Assembly: GCA_035948855.1 (NCBI GenBank)
Contig: DASZIT010000075.1
Span: 9,616 to 73,615, forward strand
Reading direction: 5' to 3'
DNA length: 64,000 nucleotides
DNA from: DASZIT01 sp035948855
Lineage (GTDB): Bacteria > Actinomycetota > Acidimicrobiia > Acidimicrobiales > RAAP-2
Positions 16,154 through 24,118 of this stretch are shown one piece after another. The notes under the pieces are model-generated. The model saw nothing but the letters and a program-made list of their open reading frames with translations. It was not told where the DNA came from and searched no databases. Position 1 is the first letter of the stretch. The number at the start of each line of letters is the position of its first letter. Position numbers and translations under genes: made by a program.

Positions 16154-17722
16154 GTGAGCGACCTGTTCGACGGCTATGGCGAGGGGGCACGGGGCCTGAC
16201 CGAGGCCGCCTTCGACGAGATGGTCGACCGGGACGGGTCGGCGCGGGTGCCGTATTCGGGAGTGGCATCCTCGCTGTCGCAGATGGGACCGGACGACGTC
16301 TCGGCCCGGGCCACCCGCCTGGCCCGGGCGTTCATGGACCAGGGGGTGACCTTCGACCTGGACGGTGAGGAGCGGCCCTTCCCCCTCGATGTGGTTCCCC
16401 GCATCTTCACCGCCGGCGAGTGGTCCCAGGTGTCGGACGGGGTGGCGCAGCGGGTGCGAGCCCTGGAGGCGTTTCTGGCCGATGTCTACGGCGCCTCTCG
16501 GATCATCAGCGACGGGATCATCCCCCACGAGGTGGTGACCAGCTCGCCCGGCTTCGTGCGCGCCGCCCACGGCCTGACCCCGCCCAACGGGGTGCGGATC
16601 CATGTGGCCGGCATCGACGTGGTCCGCGACGAGGAAGGGGAGTTCCGGGTCCTGGAGGACAACATCCGGAGCCCGTCGGGGGTCAGCTACGTCCTGGCCA
16701 ACCGGGCGGCGATGGCCCGGGTCCTGCCCGAACTGTTCTGGGGCCAGCCCATCCAGATGGTGACCGACTACCCGGCCCATCTGATCCATGCGCTGCGCCG
16801 GTCGGCCCCGGCCGGGGTCCACGACCCGACGGTGGTCGTCCTCACCCCCGGGGTGCACAACTCGGCCTTCTACGAGCACGCCCTCTTGGCCCGGCTCATG
16901 GGGGTCCATCTCGTCGAAGGCCGCGATCTGGTTTGCCATGGCACCGACGTCTTCCTGCGGACCACCGAGGGCGAAGTCCCGGTGCATGTCATCTACCGAC
17001 GGATCGACGACGAGTATCTGGACCCGTTGCAGTTTCGGCCGGAGTCGCTGGTCGGTTGCCCGGGCGTGCTCAACGCCGCCCGAGCCGGGCGGGTGACCAT
17101 TGCCAACGGAGTCGGAAACGGGGTCGCCGACGACAAACTCGTGTACACCTACGTCCCGGCCATGATCAAGTACTACCTGGGTGAGGAGCCGATCCTCCAG
17201 AACGTCGAGACCATCCACCTCCAGGACGCCAAGGTGCGGGCCGATGCCCTGTCCCGGCGCGACGAACTGGTGTTCAAGAAGGTCGACGGGTCGGGGGGCA
17301 AAGGACTGGTCATCGGCCCGGCGGCGTCGGGAGCCGACCTCGACGCGTTGGGTCTCGAGGTGGAGGACGATCCCCGTCAGTGGATCGCCCAGCGGGTGGT
17401 GGCGCTGTCGACGTCTCCCACCTGGGTCGACGACACCATGGTCCGTCGCCACGTGGATCTGCGCCCGTTCGCGGTCAACGACGGCGAGAACGTCTGGGTC
17501 CTGCCCGGCGGGCTCACCCGGGTTGCCCTCCGGGAGGGCGGGTTGGTGGTCAACTCCAGCCAGGGGGGAGGGTCCAAGGACACCTGGGTGATCGGTGCCG
17601 GGCCTCCCGCCCCGATGGTGGAGGCGCGCCAACCGGTCCCGGTCAGCGCCGGGCCGCCGATGGATGCCGGGCCGCGGCACGATCCGGAGAACAGCCGCCA
17701 ACAACAGCAGCAGCAGCAATGA
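16154..17722 (+). CDS. Circularly permuted type 2 ATP-grasp protein
   Basis: Protein of 522 aa, of the family always found near alpha-E and transglutaminase-like proteins. Characteristic segments are VQRVRALEAFLADVYG (here VAQRVRALEAF), GIHVAGIDVVRDEEGEF-type sequence (VRIHVAGIDVV), LEDNIRSPSGVSYVLANR, VVVLTPGVHNSAFYEH, NGVGNGVADDK and KKVDGSGGKGLVIG, the last being the ATP-binding glycine-rich loop. Family members are presumed carbon-nitrogen ligases, probably peptide or amino acid ligases, but no substrate is known. An unusual tail of seven glutamines ends the protein. GTG start. Its stop overlaps the start of the alpha-E gene (ATGA). Confidence 0.9.
   Translation: MSDLFDGYGEGARGLTEAAFDEMVDRDGSARVPYSGVASSLSQMGPDDVSARATRLARAFMDQGVTFDLDGEERPFPLDVVPRIFTAGEWSQVSDGVAQRVRALEAFLADVYGASRIISDGIIPHEVVTSSPGFVRAAHGLTPPNGVRIHVAGIDVVRDEEGEFRVLEDNIRSPSGVSYVLANRAAMARVLPELFWGQPIQMVTDYPAHLIHALRRSAPAGVHDPTVVVLTPGVHNSAFYEHALLARLMGVHLVEGRDLVCHGTDVFLRTTEGEVPVHVIYRRIDDEYLDPLQFRPESLVGCPGVLNAARAGRVTIANGVGNGVADDKLVYTYVPAMIKYYLGEEPILQNVETIHLQDAKVRADALSRRDELVFKKVDGSGGKGLVIGPAASGADLDALGLEVEDDPRQWIAQRVVALSTSPTWVDDTMVRRHVDLRPFAVNDGENVWVLPGGLTRVALREGGLVVNSSQGGGSKDTWVIGAGPPAPMVEARQPVPVSAGPPMDAGPRHDPENSRQQQQQQQ
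17699..17719 (+). repeat. CAR-codon microsatellite encoding a seven-glutamine C-terminal tail
   Basis: Seven consecutive Gln codons (caa, caa, four cag, caa) directly precede the TGA of the ATP-grasp gene and run into the ATG of the alpha-E gene. A trinucleotide tract at this junction is uncommon in bacteria. Confidence 0.85.
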
Positions 17723-18663
17723 CCAACGCACTGCTGAGCCGGGTCGCCGAGTCCATCTTCTGGGTGGGGCGGTATGTCGAACGGGCGGAGGGCACCGCCC
17801 GGATCCTCGACGTCTCCGTCTTCCAGGCCCTGGAACAGAGCGACGCGGAAGGCGCCCACGCCGCCCGCCGCCTGCTGGCGGTGATGGGGCTTCCCGACGT
17901 CGAGGACGAGACCCTGTGGCAGGCGACCGAGCGACTGGCCACCGATCCCAACAGCCGGTCGTCGATCGCCGGCGCGGTGGCGGCGGCCCGGGAGAACTCG
18001 CGGGCGGTGCGCCACGTGGTGCCGGTCGAATTCTGGGAGCACATCAACGCCACCTGGTCCTCGCTGCCCCGCGAGTGGGAGTCCACCCGGTGGCTGGGGC
18101 CGGCGCCCTATCTCTCGTTCGTCAAGACCCAGGTGGCCGGTATCACCGGCCTGGCCGACACCCTGATGAGCCGGGATCAGACCTGGCTGTTCTTCACCCT
18201 CGGGCGGTGCCTCGAGCGCACCGACGTGGTGGCCCGCCAGCTGGCCACCGTCCAGTTCGACGATGTCTTCGACAGCGGGCTGGTGATGCTGCTGCGCTCC
18301 TGTGGCGGCTACGAACCCTACCTAAGGCTCTCCCAGGGCGTGGTCCAGCCGGGACGGGTCCTCGACTTCCTCCTGCGCGACCGCCTCTTCCCGCGGTCGG
18401 CGTTCGCGTCGCTGACGCTGGCCGAAGAGTGTCTCGACCAGATCAACGCCGGTCGCGACGGGGCGTGGGAGGACGCCCGCGGCCTGGTGGGACTGGCCCG
18501 GGCCGAACTCGAGTACTCGGCACCGTCCACCCTGTCCCGGGGGCTGGAGACTCGGCTCGAGCGTCTGCAAGGTTCGATTTCGTCGGTCAGCGATGCGGTC
18601 ACCCGCCGCTACTTCGCCCAGGACCTTCCGACCGAGTGGCACCGGGGAGGGGTCGGCGCATGA
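17719..18663 (+). CDS. Alpha-E domain-containing protein
   Basis: All-helical protein of 314 aa whose N-terminus LLSRVAESIFWVGRYVERAE is diagnostic for the alpha-E family. Other family segments are FFTLGRCLERTDVVARQL and LRDRLFPRSAFASL. The biochemical role is unknown; comparative genomics in the literature ties the family to ATP-grasp and transglutaminase-like proteins in a presumed peptide-modifying or synthesis system. Start and stop codons overlap both neighbours (ATGA on each side), so the three proteins are expected at matched levels and may form a complex. Confidence 0.9.
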   Translation: MTNALLSRVAESIFWVGRYVERAEGTARILDVSVFQALEQSDAEGAHAARRLLAVMGLPDVEDETLWQATERLATDPNSRSSIAGAVAAARENSRAVRHVVPVEFWEHINATWSSLPREWESTRWLGPAPYLSFVKTQVAGITGLADTLMSRDQTWLFFTLGRCLERTDVVARQLATVQFDDVFDSGLVMLLRSCGGYEPYLRLSQGVVQPGRVLDFLLRDRLFPRSAFASLTLAEECLDQINAGRDGAWEDARGLVGLARAELEYSAPSTLSRGLETRLERLQGSISSVSDAVTRRYFAQDLPTEWHRGGVGA

Positions 18664-19502
18664 CCCGGGCGGACGGCTGGCGACTTCGGGTACTGCACGA
18701 GACGCGGTTCGACTACGACTCGCCGGCCCGGGCCTCCTACAACGAGCTGCGGCTCACTCCTCGGACCGAACGGGGTCAGACCGCGCTCGAGACGAAGATC
18801 GTGACGGTGCCGGTCGCCCCCCAGTACAGCTACGTCGACTACTGGGGCACCCAGGTCGTCTCGTTCAACGTCGACCGCGGCCACGAGATGCTGTCCGTCC
18901 TCGGCAGCGCGCTGGTGGACACCCAACGCCCGGAGCCGCCCGAGGACGCCTCCTGGGACGAGGTGGCCGACGCGTCGTTGTCCATGGCCGATCATCTCTC
19001 CCACAAGCTCTACACCGAGCCGGGCCCCGAGCTCGACGCCCTGGCCGCCGGGCTGCGCACCTCCCGGCCCCTCGAGACCGCCCGGCGCATCATGGAACAG
19101 GCCCACACCTGTCTGCGGTACATGCGCGGGGTGACCAGCGTCCACACCTCGGCCAACGAGGCCTTCACCGATGGCGCCGGGGTGTGCCAGGACTTCGCCC
19201 ACCTCGCCCTGGCCCTGACCAAGTCGGTCGGGCTGCCGTCCCGCTACGTTTCCGGCTACTTCCACCCCGACCCGGAGGCCAACATTGGAGAGGAGATCAC
19301 CGGGGAGAGCCATGCCTGGGTTGAAGTGTGGACGGGGGCGTGGTGGGGGTTCGACCCCACCAATGACTGTCCGGTCGGTGAACGGCACGTGGCGGTCGGC
19401 CGGGGTCGCGACTACTCCGACGTCCCGCCGGTCAAAGGGATCTACGCCGGCCGCGCCGAGCACAGCATGCATGTCGGCGTGCGCATCACGAGGACCCACT
19501 GA
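18660..19502 (+). CDS. Transglutaminase-like superfamily protein
   Basis: Protein of 280 aa with an N-terminal bacterial transglutaminase-like domain (LRVLHETRFDYDSPARASYNE) and a papain-like core with catalytic Cys176 (GAGVCQDFAH), His218 (GESHAWVEVW) and Asp232 (GFDPTN). Members are generally peptidases or amidases rather than protein crosslinkers. No signal peptide or membrane segment is seen, so it acts in the cytosol with the ATP-grasp and alpha-E partners. The three-gene order ATP-grasp, alpha-E, transglutaminase is the canonical one. Confidence 0.92.
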   Translation: MTRADGWRLRVLHETRFDYDSPARASYNELRLTPRTERGQTALETKIVTVPVAPQYSYVDYWGTQVVSFNVDRGHEMLSVLGSALVDTQRPEPPEDASWDEVADASLSMADHLSHKLYTEPGPELDALAAGLRTSRPLETARRIMEQAHTCLRYMRGVTSVHTSANEAFTDGAGVCQDFAHLALALTKSVGLPSRYVSGYFHPDPEANIGEEITGESHAWVEVWTGAWWGFDPTNDCPVGERHVAVGRGRDYSDVPPVKGIYAGRAEHSMHVGVRITRTH

Positions 19503-19505
19503 ACG

Positions 19506-20162
19506 GTGCTGACCCGCATGCGGATCTGGTTGCCGGACGCTCCGGGAATTCTGGCCGCGGTGGCCTCGGAGATCGGCGCGGTGAACGGCAATGTCGTCGG
19601 GCTCGAGGTGCTCGAGCGCCAAGCCGGAGTGGCCATCGATGAATTGGTGGTGGAACTTCCCGACGATCCCGGCGCGATCGACGCGGTGTTGAAGGGAATC
19701 CGCAACGTCCCCGGCGCCGGGGTCGAGGACGTCCACGAAATGGCCACCATGGGTGCGGACCGGGAGGACACCGTGCTCAACGCGGCGGCGGCCATCCTCC
19801 AGGCTGCCACCGCGCCGGCGGCGATGAACGCCTTGGTCGGACGGCTCCTCGCCCTGTTCGACCTCTCGTGGTTGGCGCTGGCCGACCTGGAGTGCCAGCA
19901 GTTCATCGAGGTCCACGGTGACGCCCCGACGGTGGAATGGGTGGCGGCCTTCGCGGAAGGGGCCCGATCCGGGGCCGATCAGGCCAACGACACCACCAAC
20001 TCCGGGGTCTTCATCGAATCGATGCCGGAGACCGAGTTCACGGTGTGTGGGGGCCGGACGGCCCCCATCCGCCGGCGGGAGCGCCATGAGATCGCCACCC
20101 TGGTCATGGTCACCGCCCGGTTCGTGGATGCGCTCGGGTGGCGCGAGCGCATCCACACCTAA
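19506..20162 (+). CDS. ACT domain-containing protein
   Basis: Protein of 218 aa. The first 80 residues form an ACT ligand-binding domain (MRIWLPDAPGILAAVASEIGAVNGNVVG). The remainder is an uncharacterised alpha/beta region (AAMNALVGRLLALFDLSWLALAD; TEFTVCGGRTAPIRRRERHEIATLV) that looks GAF-like but is not assigned. ACT domains usually bind amino acids. It begins three bases after the transglutaminase stop (GTG at 19506; ATG at 19518 is an alternative), so it is the fourth gene of the cassette and might sense its amino acid substrate or product. It ends against menE on the opposite strand. Confidence 0.8.
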   Translation: MLTRMRIWLPDAPGILAAVASEIGAVNGNVVGLEVLERQAGVAIDELVVELPDDPGAIDAVLKGIRNVPGAGVEDVHEMATMGADREDTVLNAAAAILQAATAPAAMNALVGRLLALFDLSWLALADLECQQFIEVHGDAPTVEWVAAFAEGARSGADQANDTTNSGVFIESMPETEFTVCGGRTAPIRRRERHEIATLVMVTARFVDALGWRERIHT

Positions 20163-20165
20163 CCG

Positions 20166-21293
20166 TCAGCGGAGCCGGCCCCGCTGTACCTTGCCGCTCG
20201 AGGTGCGGGGCAAGCTGTCCACCACCACCAGTTCCTTGGGCGCCGCCCACCGGGCCAGTTGTTCGGACACCGCGGCGCGCAGCGACTCCAGTTCGGGCGG
20301 CGTCGAGGGATCGGCGGGCACCACCCACGCCACTACCCGTTCGCCCCATTCGGGGTCGGGACGCTTCCACACCGCGACGTCGGCGACACCCGGGTGGCGG
20401 GCCAGGACCGACTCGACCGCCGACGGCCAGACCTTCTCGGCCCCGGTGACGATGACCTCGGCCATCCGACCCTGCACCGACAGTGCGCCGTGCGCATCGA
20501 GGCTTCCGGCGTCCCCGGTGGGGAGCCAGCCTCCGGGCAGTCGGGGATCGGTGCCGTCCCGGTAGGCCCGCAGCAGCATCGGCCCGCGCACCAATACCTC
20601 CCCGTCGGCACCGAGCCGGCCGTCGCCGATGCGGAGCTCGATCCCGTCGAGGGGCAGCCCGTCGTAGACGACACCCGATCCGGTCTCGGTCATCCCGTAG
20701 GTGGTGACCACGTTGTCGGGGAGGCGGTCGGGTGGGGCGGCGCCGCCCAGCAGCACCGTCCGGTAGCCGGTGGTGTCCGTCCGCCGGAGGGCGGTGGCCA
20801 CCAACGAGACCCGGGTGGCCCCCCGACGGGCCTCGCCTTCCACGGCTTCGGGATCGAACCGTTCGAGCAGGGTGTAGGGCGTGCCGGTGGCCAGGGCCCG
20901 GGTCAGCACCGAGAGCCCGCCGATGTGGGCGAGGGGCAGGCAGGCCACCCATCGGTCACCGGCCGGGTCGACCCCGAGCCGCCGTGAGCTGGCCCGGGCC
21001 GACGCCTCCACGGCGGCATGGGTGAGGACCACCCCCTTGGGCTCCCCGGTCGTCCCACTGGTGGCCACCACCAGGGCATCGCCGTCGATCACCGGAAGCC
21101 CGTCGGTTCGGGGGTGGTCCCCGTCCCCGTCGACCACCGTCGCGGGTCGGAGCCCGTCGAGGAGCCGGTCGACCGCCGGTCGGGACAGGCGGTGATCCAC
21201 CGGGAGGACGGCGTCGCCCCGGTCCCAGGCCCGGTGCAGGGCATCGACGAACGCCTGACCGGCAGGGAGATCGACTGCCACCAGGTCAGGCAT
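20166..21293 (-). CDS. menE: o-Succinylbenzoate-CoA ligase (AMP-binding enzyme)
   Basis: Activates o-succinylbenzoate to its CoA thioester in menaquinone synthesis. 375 aa, short like other actinobacterial MenE. Adenylate-forming motifs: VVATSGTTGEPKGVVLTH (phosphate-binding loop), YGMTETGSG, GWLPTGDAG, and the C-terminal PRTSSGKVQRG with the catalytic lysine. Location next to menB, menA, menH and menD supports the assignment over a generic acyl-CoA synthetase. ATG 21293 is preferred because TAACCT lies six bases upstream (leaderless); a GTG is at 21296. Confidence 0.85.
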   Translation of the reverse strand: MPDLVAVDLPAGQAFVDALHRAWDRGDAVLPVDHRLSRPAVDRLLDGLRPATVVDGDGDHPRTDGLPVIDGDALVVATSGTTGEPKGVVLTHAAVEASARASSRRLGVDPAGDRWVACLPLAHIGGLSVLTRALATGTPYTLLERFDPEAVEGEARRGATRVSLVATALRRTDTTGYRTVLLGGAAPPDRLPDNVVTTYGMTETGSGVVYDGLPLDGIELRIGDGRLGADGEVLVRGPMLLRAYRDGTDPRLPGGWLPTGDAGSLDAHGALSVQGRMAEVIVTGAEKVWPSAVESVLARHPGVADVAVWKRPDPEWGERVVAWVVPADPSTPPELESLRAAVSEQLARWAAPKELVVVDSLPRTSSGKVQRGRLR

Positions 21294-21299
21294 CACGCT

Positions 21300-21305
21300 A
21301 GGTTA
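21300..21305 (-). promoter_or_regulatory. Putative leaderless -10 box of menE
   Basis: Minus-strand TAACCT six bases before the ATG at 21293, with no ribosome binding site between. It lies in the divergent menE/menB spacer of about 51 bp. Confidence 0.35.
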
Positions 21306-21344
21306 GGTGACTGCCCGAAGAACGACGCGAGGAGCAGTGGTCGC

Positions 21345-22238
21345 ATGGTGGATACGGTGATCAGCGGGGCGCCGGAGGACCCGGTCGAGCAGTACCGGAG
21401 TCTGCCCCTTCCGGATTGGGAACGGCGCGGCGTTTACAAGGACATCTATTTCGACGTCGCCGACGGGATCGCCAAGCTCACCATCGCCCGGCCGGAGGTC
21501 CGCAACGCCTTCCGCCCCCAGACCCTCTTCGAGCTCTCCGACGCGCTGTCCGCCGCCCGCGACGATCCGTCGGTGGGGGTGGTGATCTTGACCGGCGAGG
21601 GCCCCGACGCCTTCTGCTCGGGCGGGGACCAGATGATCCGCGGCGATGACGGGTACATCGGCGACGACGACGTCGCCCAGCAGGGGATCGGCCGTCTCAA
21701 TGTGCTCGATCTGCAGGTCGAGATCCGGCGGATGCCCAAGCCGGTGGTGGCGATGGTCGCCGGCTACGCCATCGGCGGGGGCCATATCCTCCACCTGGTG
21801 TGCGACCTCACCATCGCTGCCGACAACGCCCGCTTCGGCCAGACCGGACCGATCGTCGGGAGCTTCGACGGCGGCTACGGGTCCAGTCTGCTGGCCCGCA
21901 CCATCGGCCTCAAGCGGGCCAAGGAGGTGTGGTTCCTCTGCCGCCAGTACGACGCCGCCACCGCCCTCCAGTGGGGTCTGGTCAACGAGGTGGTCCCGTT
22001 GGATTCCCTGGAGACCGAGACCATCGCCTGGTGCCGGCGGATGCTGTCGTTGTCGCCGATCGCCTTGCGGATGATCAAGGGCGGGCTGCACGCGGCCGAC
22101 GACGGCCTGGCCGGACTCCAGCAGTTGGCCGGGGACGCCACCATGCTCTTCTATATGAGCGAAGAGGGCCAAGAGGGCCGCAACGCCTTCCAGGAGCACC
22201 GGAAGCCGGACTTCGGTAGGTTCCCTCGCCGCCCGTGA
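21345..22238 (+). CDS. menB: 1,4-Dihydroxy-2-naphthoyl-CoA synthase
   Basis: Crotonase-fold enzyme that closes the naphthoquinone ring. 297 aa. The MenB signature FCSGGDQMIRGDDGYIGDD is intact, as is GGGHILHLVCDLTIAADNA and QTGPIVGSFDGGYGSSLLAR, with the C-terminal AFQEHRKPDF. The N-terminal extension (VEQYRSLPLPDWERRGVYKDI) is typical for MenB. ATG at 21345 has GAGGAG 11 bases upstream. It is transcribed divergently from menE, with menA 13 bp downstream. Confidence 0.95.
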   Translation: MVDTVISGAPEDPVEQYRSLPLPDWERRGVYKDIYFDVADGIAKLTIARPEVRNAFRPQTLFELSDALSAARDDPSVGVVILTGEGPDAFCSGGDQMIRGDDGYIGDDDVAQQGIGRLNVLDLQVEIRRMPKPVVAMVAGYAIGGGHILHLVCDLTIAADNARFGQTGPIVGSFDGGYGSSLLARTIGLKRAKEVWFLCRQYDAATALQWGLVNEVVPLDSLETETIAWCRRMLSLSPIALRMIKGGLHAADDGLAGLQQLAGDATMLFYMSEEGQEGRNAFQEHRKPDFGRFPRRP

Positions 22239-22251
22239 GGGTGGCGTCAAG

Positions 22252-23268
22252 ATGACCGCGGTGCCTTCCACCGCCGCGGCGCCCCCGGCCCCGGGACCGG
22301 TGAAGCGGTGGGTGCTGGGCGCCCGCCCCCGCACGCTCCCGGCCGCGGTGGTGCCGGTGCTGGTCGGGTCGGCCGCCGCCCATCTGCTGGTCTCCCGGCT
22401 GACCTCGGCGGGTCCCGTCCGGGTCGCCGGCCCGTTGTACGGCACCGGAGCGTCGCTCTGGGACTCCCACTGGTGGCGGGCGCTCGGCGCGCTGGTGGTC
22501 GCCCTCGCTTTGCAGGTCGGCACCAACTACGCCAACGACTACTCCGACGGCATCCGGGGGACCGATGACCAACGGGTCGGCCCCCTCCGGCTGGTGGCGT
22601 CGGGGCTGGCGTCGCCGTCGGCGGTCAAGCGGGCGGCGTTTGCCGCCTTCGGCCTGGCCGGGGCGGTGGGCCTGACCCTGGCCTGGGCGACCTCGTGGTG
22701 GGTGCTGGCGGTAGGCGCCGCGTGTCTGGCCGCCGGCTGGTTCTACACCGGCGGGCCCCGGCCGTATGGCTACGCCGGATTCGGCGAGCTCTTCGTCTTC
22801 CTCTTCTTCGGGATGGTGGCCACCATCGGCACCTTCTACGTCCAGACCGGGAAGCTCACCGGCGGGCTGGTGGTCCCGGCGTCGGTGGCGGTGGGCCTGT
22901 TGGCCACCGCGCTGCTGCTGGCCAACAACCTGCGGGACATCGAAACCGACCGGGTGGCCGGGAAGCGCACCCTCGCCGCCCGGGTAGGACGGCGAACCGC
23001 CGGATGGTTCTACGTCGCCTGTGTGGTGCTCCCGTTCGTCGGGGTACTGGCGGTGGCCCTGGTGGCGGCGACCGGGGACACCTTCCACCGGCACCCGATC
23101 TACCTCTTCCTTCCCCTCCTGTCGCTGCCGCTGGTGTTGACGCCGATCCGCACCGTCAGCAGCGACGCCTCCGGACGGGCCCTGCTTCCGGTCCTGGCTG
23201 CCACCGGTCGGCTCCAGCTCGCCTTCGGAGCGCTGCTGGCCGGCGGGCTGTGGCTGTGGGCGACATGA
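22252..23268 (+). CDS. menA: 1,4-Dihydroxy-2-naphthoate polyprenyltransferase
   Basis: Integral membrane prenyltransferase that attaches the isoprenoid tail to DHNA. 338 aa with about eight hydrophobic helices. The two Asp-rich metal motifs of the UbiA superfamily are NDYSDGIRGTDD (about residue 95) and NNLRDIETDRVAGKRT. The start VKRWVLGARPRTLPAAVVPVL is typical of MenA. It follows menB closely in the same direction and converges with menH, leaving only two bases between their ends. Confidence 0.95.
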   Translation: MTAVPSTAAAPPAPGPVKRWVLGARPRTLPAAVVPVLVGSAAAHLLVSRLTSAGPVRVAGPLYGTGASLWDSHWWRALGALVVALALQVGTNYANDYSDGIRGTDDQRVGPLRLVASGLASPSAVKRAAFAAFGLAGAVGLTLAWATSWWVLAVGAACLAAGWFYTGGPRPYGYAGFGELFVFLFFGMVATIGTFYVQTGKLTGGLVVPASVAVGLLATALLLANNLRDIETDRVAGKRTLAARVGRRTAGWFYVACVVLPFVGVLAVALVAATGDTFHRHPIYLFLPLLSLPLVLTPIRTVSSDASGRALLPVLAATGRLQLAFGALLAGGLWLWAT

Positions 23269-23270
23269 CC

Positions 23271-24101
23271 TCAGGGATGCCAACCCAGGAACGCCCGGAT
23301 CTCCTCGGCGACCGGCGCCGGCTGCTGGAGATGAGGGGAGTGTCCGGCCCCCGGGATCACCACCTGGACGGCGTTGTCGCCAATGGCGTCGACCATCCGG
23401 CCACCGATGCCGGTGAACTTGTCGTCGAGCTCGCCGGTCACGATCAGGACCGGCATGTCCAGTTCGGCGAGCCGGGTCCACAACGGGACCTGGGTGCCGG
23501 TTCCGGCCAGCCTCAGACTGGAGGCCAGGCCGGGTCCGGTGTTGCGCCGACGTTCGGCGAAGCCGTCGGCCTCGGCCGACAGCCCGGCCAACAGCGGGGT
23601 GTCGAGCCACCGGCGCAGGAAGGCGTCCAGCCGGGCCTGCGAATCGCCGGCGGACCCTTGTCCGTCGGGCGGATCGAGCTGATCGGCCAACTCCTCGTCG
23701 CGGGCTCGCCGGGCGGCCCGTTCGCTTGGATCCTCGATGCCGGCGGTGCCGGAGATGAGCACCAGGGAGTCGACCCGCTCGGGTTGGTCGAGGGCCAGAT
23801 GGAGGCAGAAGCGGGCGCCCATCGAGTAACCGAGATAGGCGGCCCGGCCACCCACCGTCCCCAACAAGCCGGCACCCTGGGGGAGATCGGCCCGAACCCC
23901 GGCCGAGTCCCCGTGACCGGGCATGTCGACCCGCACCACCTGATGGTCGGTGGCCAGGCGGGTGTCCAACGATCCCCAGACGGCGCCGGTCTGGGTGAAC
24001 CCGTGGGCCAGCACCAGGCGCGGTCCTTGGCCGATCACCGAGGCATGCAGCGCCACGGCGTCGGACGTCAGGGTCGGGATGGTGGGGTCAGGCGGCATCA
24101 C
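23271..24101 (-). CDS. menH: Alpha/beta hydrolase, probable SHCHC synthase
   Basis: Predicted to convert SEPHCHC to 2-succinyl-6-hydroxy-2,4-cyclohexadiene-1-carboxylate by pyruvate elimination. 276 aa, alpha/beta hydrolase fold with oxyanion segment LAHGFTQTG, nucleophile elbow GYSMGARF, acid in TGELDDKF and catalytic His in PGAGHSPHLQQP. GYSMGAR(F/L) and the early GFTQTG are MenH-like. Placement between menA and menD supports menH over a general esterase. GTG at 24101 (ATG at 24098 in frame). The 17-bp divergent spacer to menD is very short. Confidence 0.82.
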   Translation of the reverse strand: MMPPDPTIPTLTSDAVALHASVIGQGPRLVLAHGFTQTGAVWGSLDTRLATDHQVVRVDMPGHGDSAGVRADLPQGAGLLGTVGGRAAYLGYSMGARFCLHLALDQPERVDSLVLISGTAGIEDPSERAARRARDEELADQLDPPDGQGSAGDSQARLDAFLRRWLDTPLLAGLSAEADGFAERRRNTGPGLASSLRLAGTGTQVPLWTRLAELDMPVLIVTGELDDKFTGIGGRMVDAIGDNAVQVVIPGAGHSPHLQQPAPVAEEIRAFLGWHP

Positions 24102-24104
24102 ACG

Positions 24105-24110
24105 TACGGT
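24105..24110 (+). promoter_or_regulatory. Possible leaderless -10 box of menD
   Basis: TACGGT eight bases before the ATG at 24119, within the palindromic CGTACG between menH and menD. No Shine-Dalgarno is present. Spacing is at the long end for a leaderless start. Confidence 0.3.
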
Positions 24111-24118
24111 CCTCCGTC

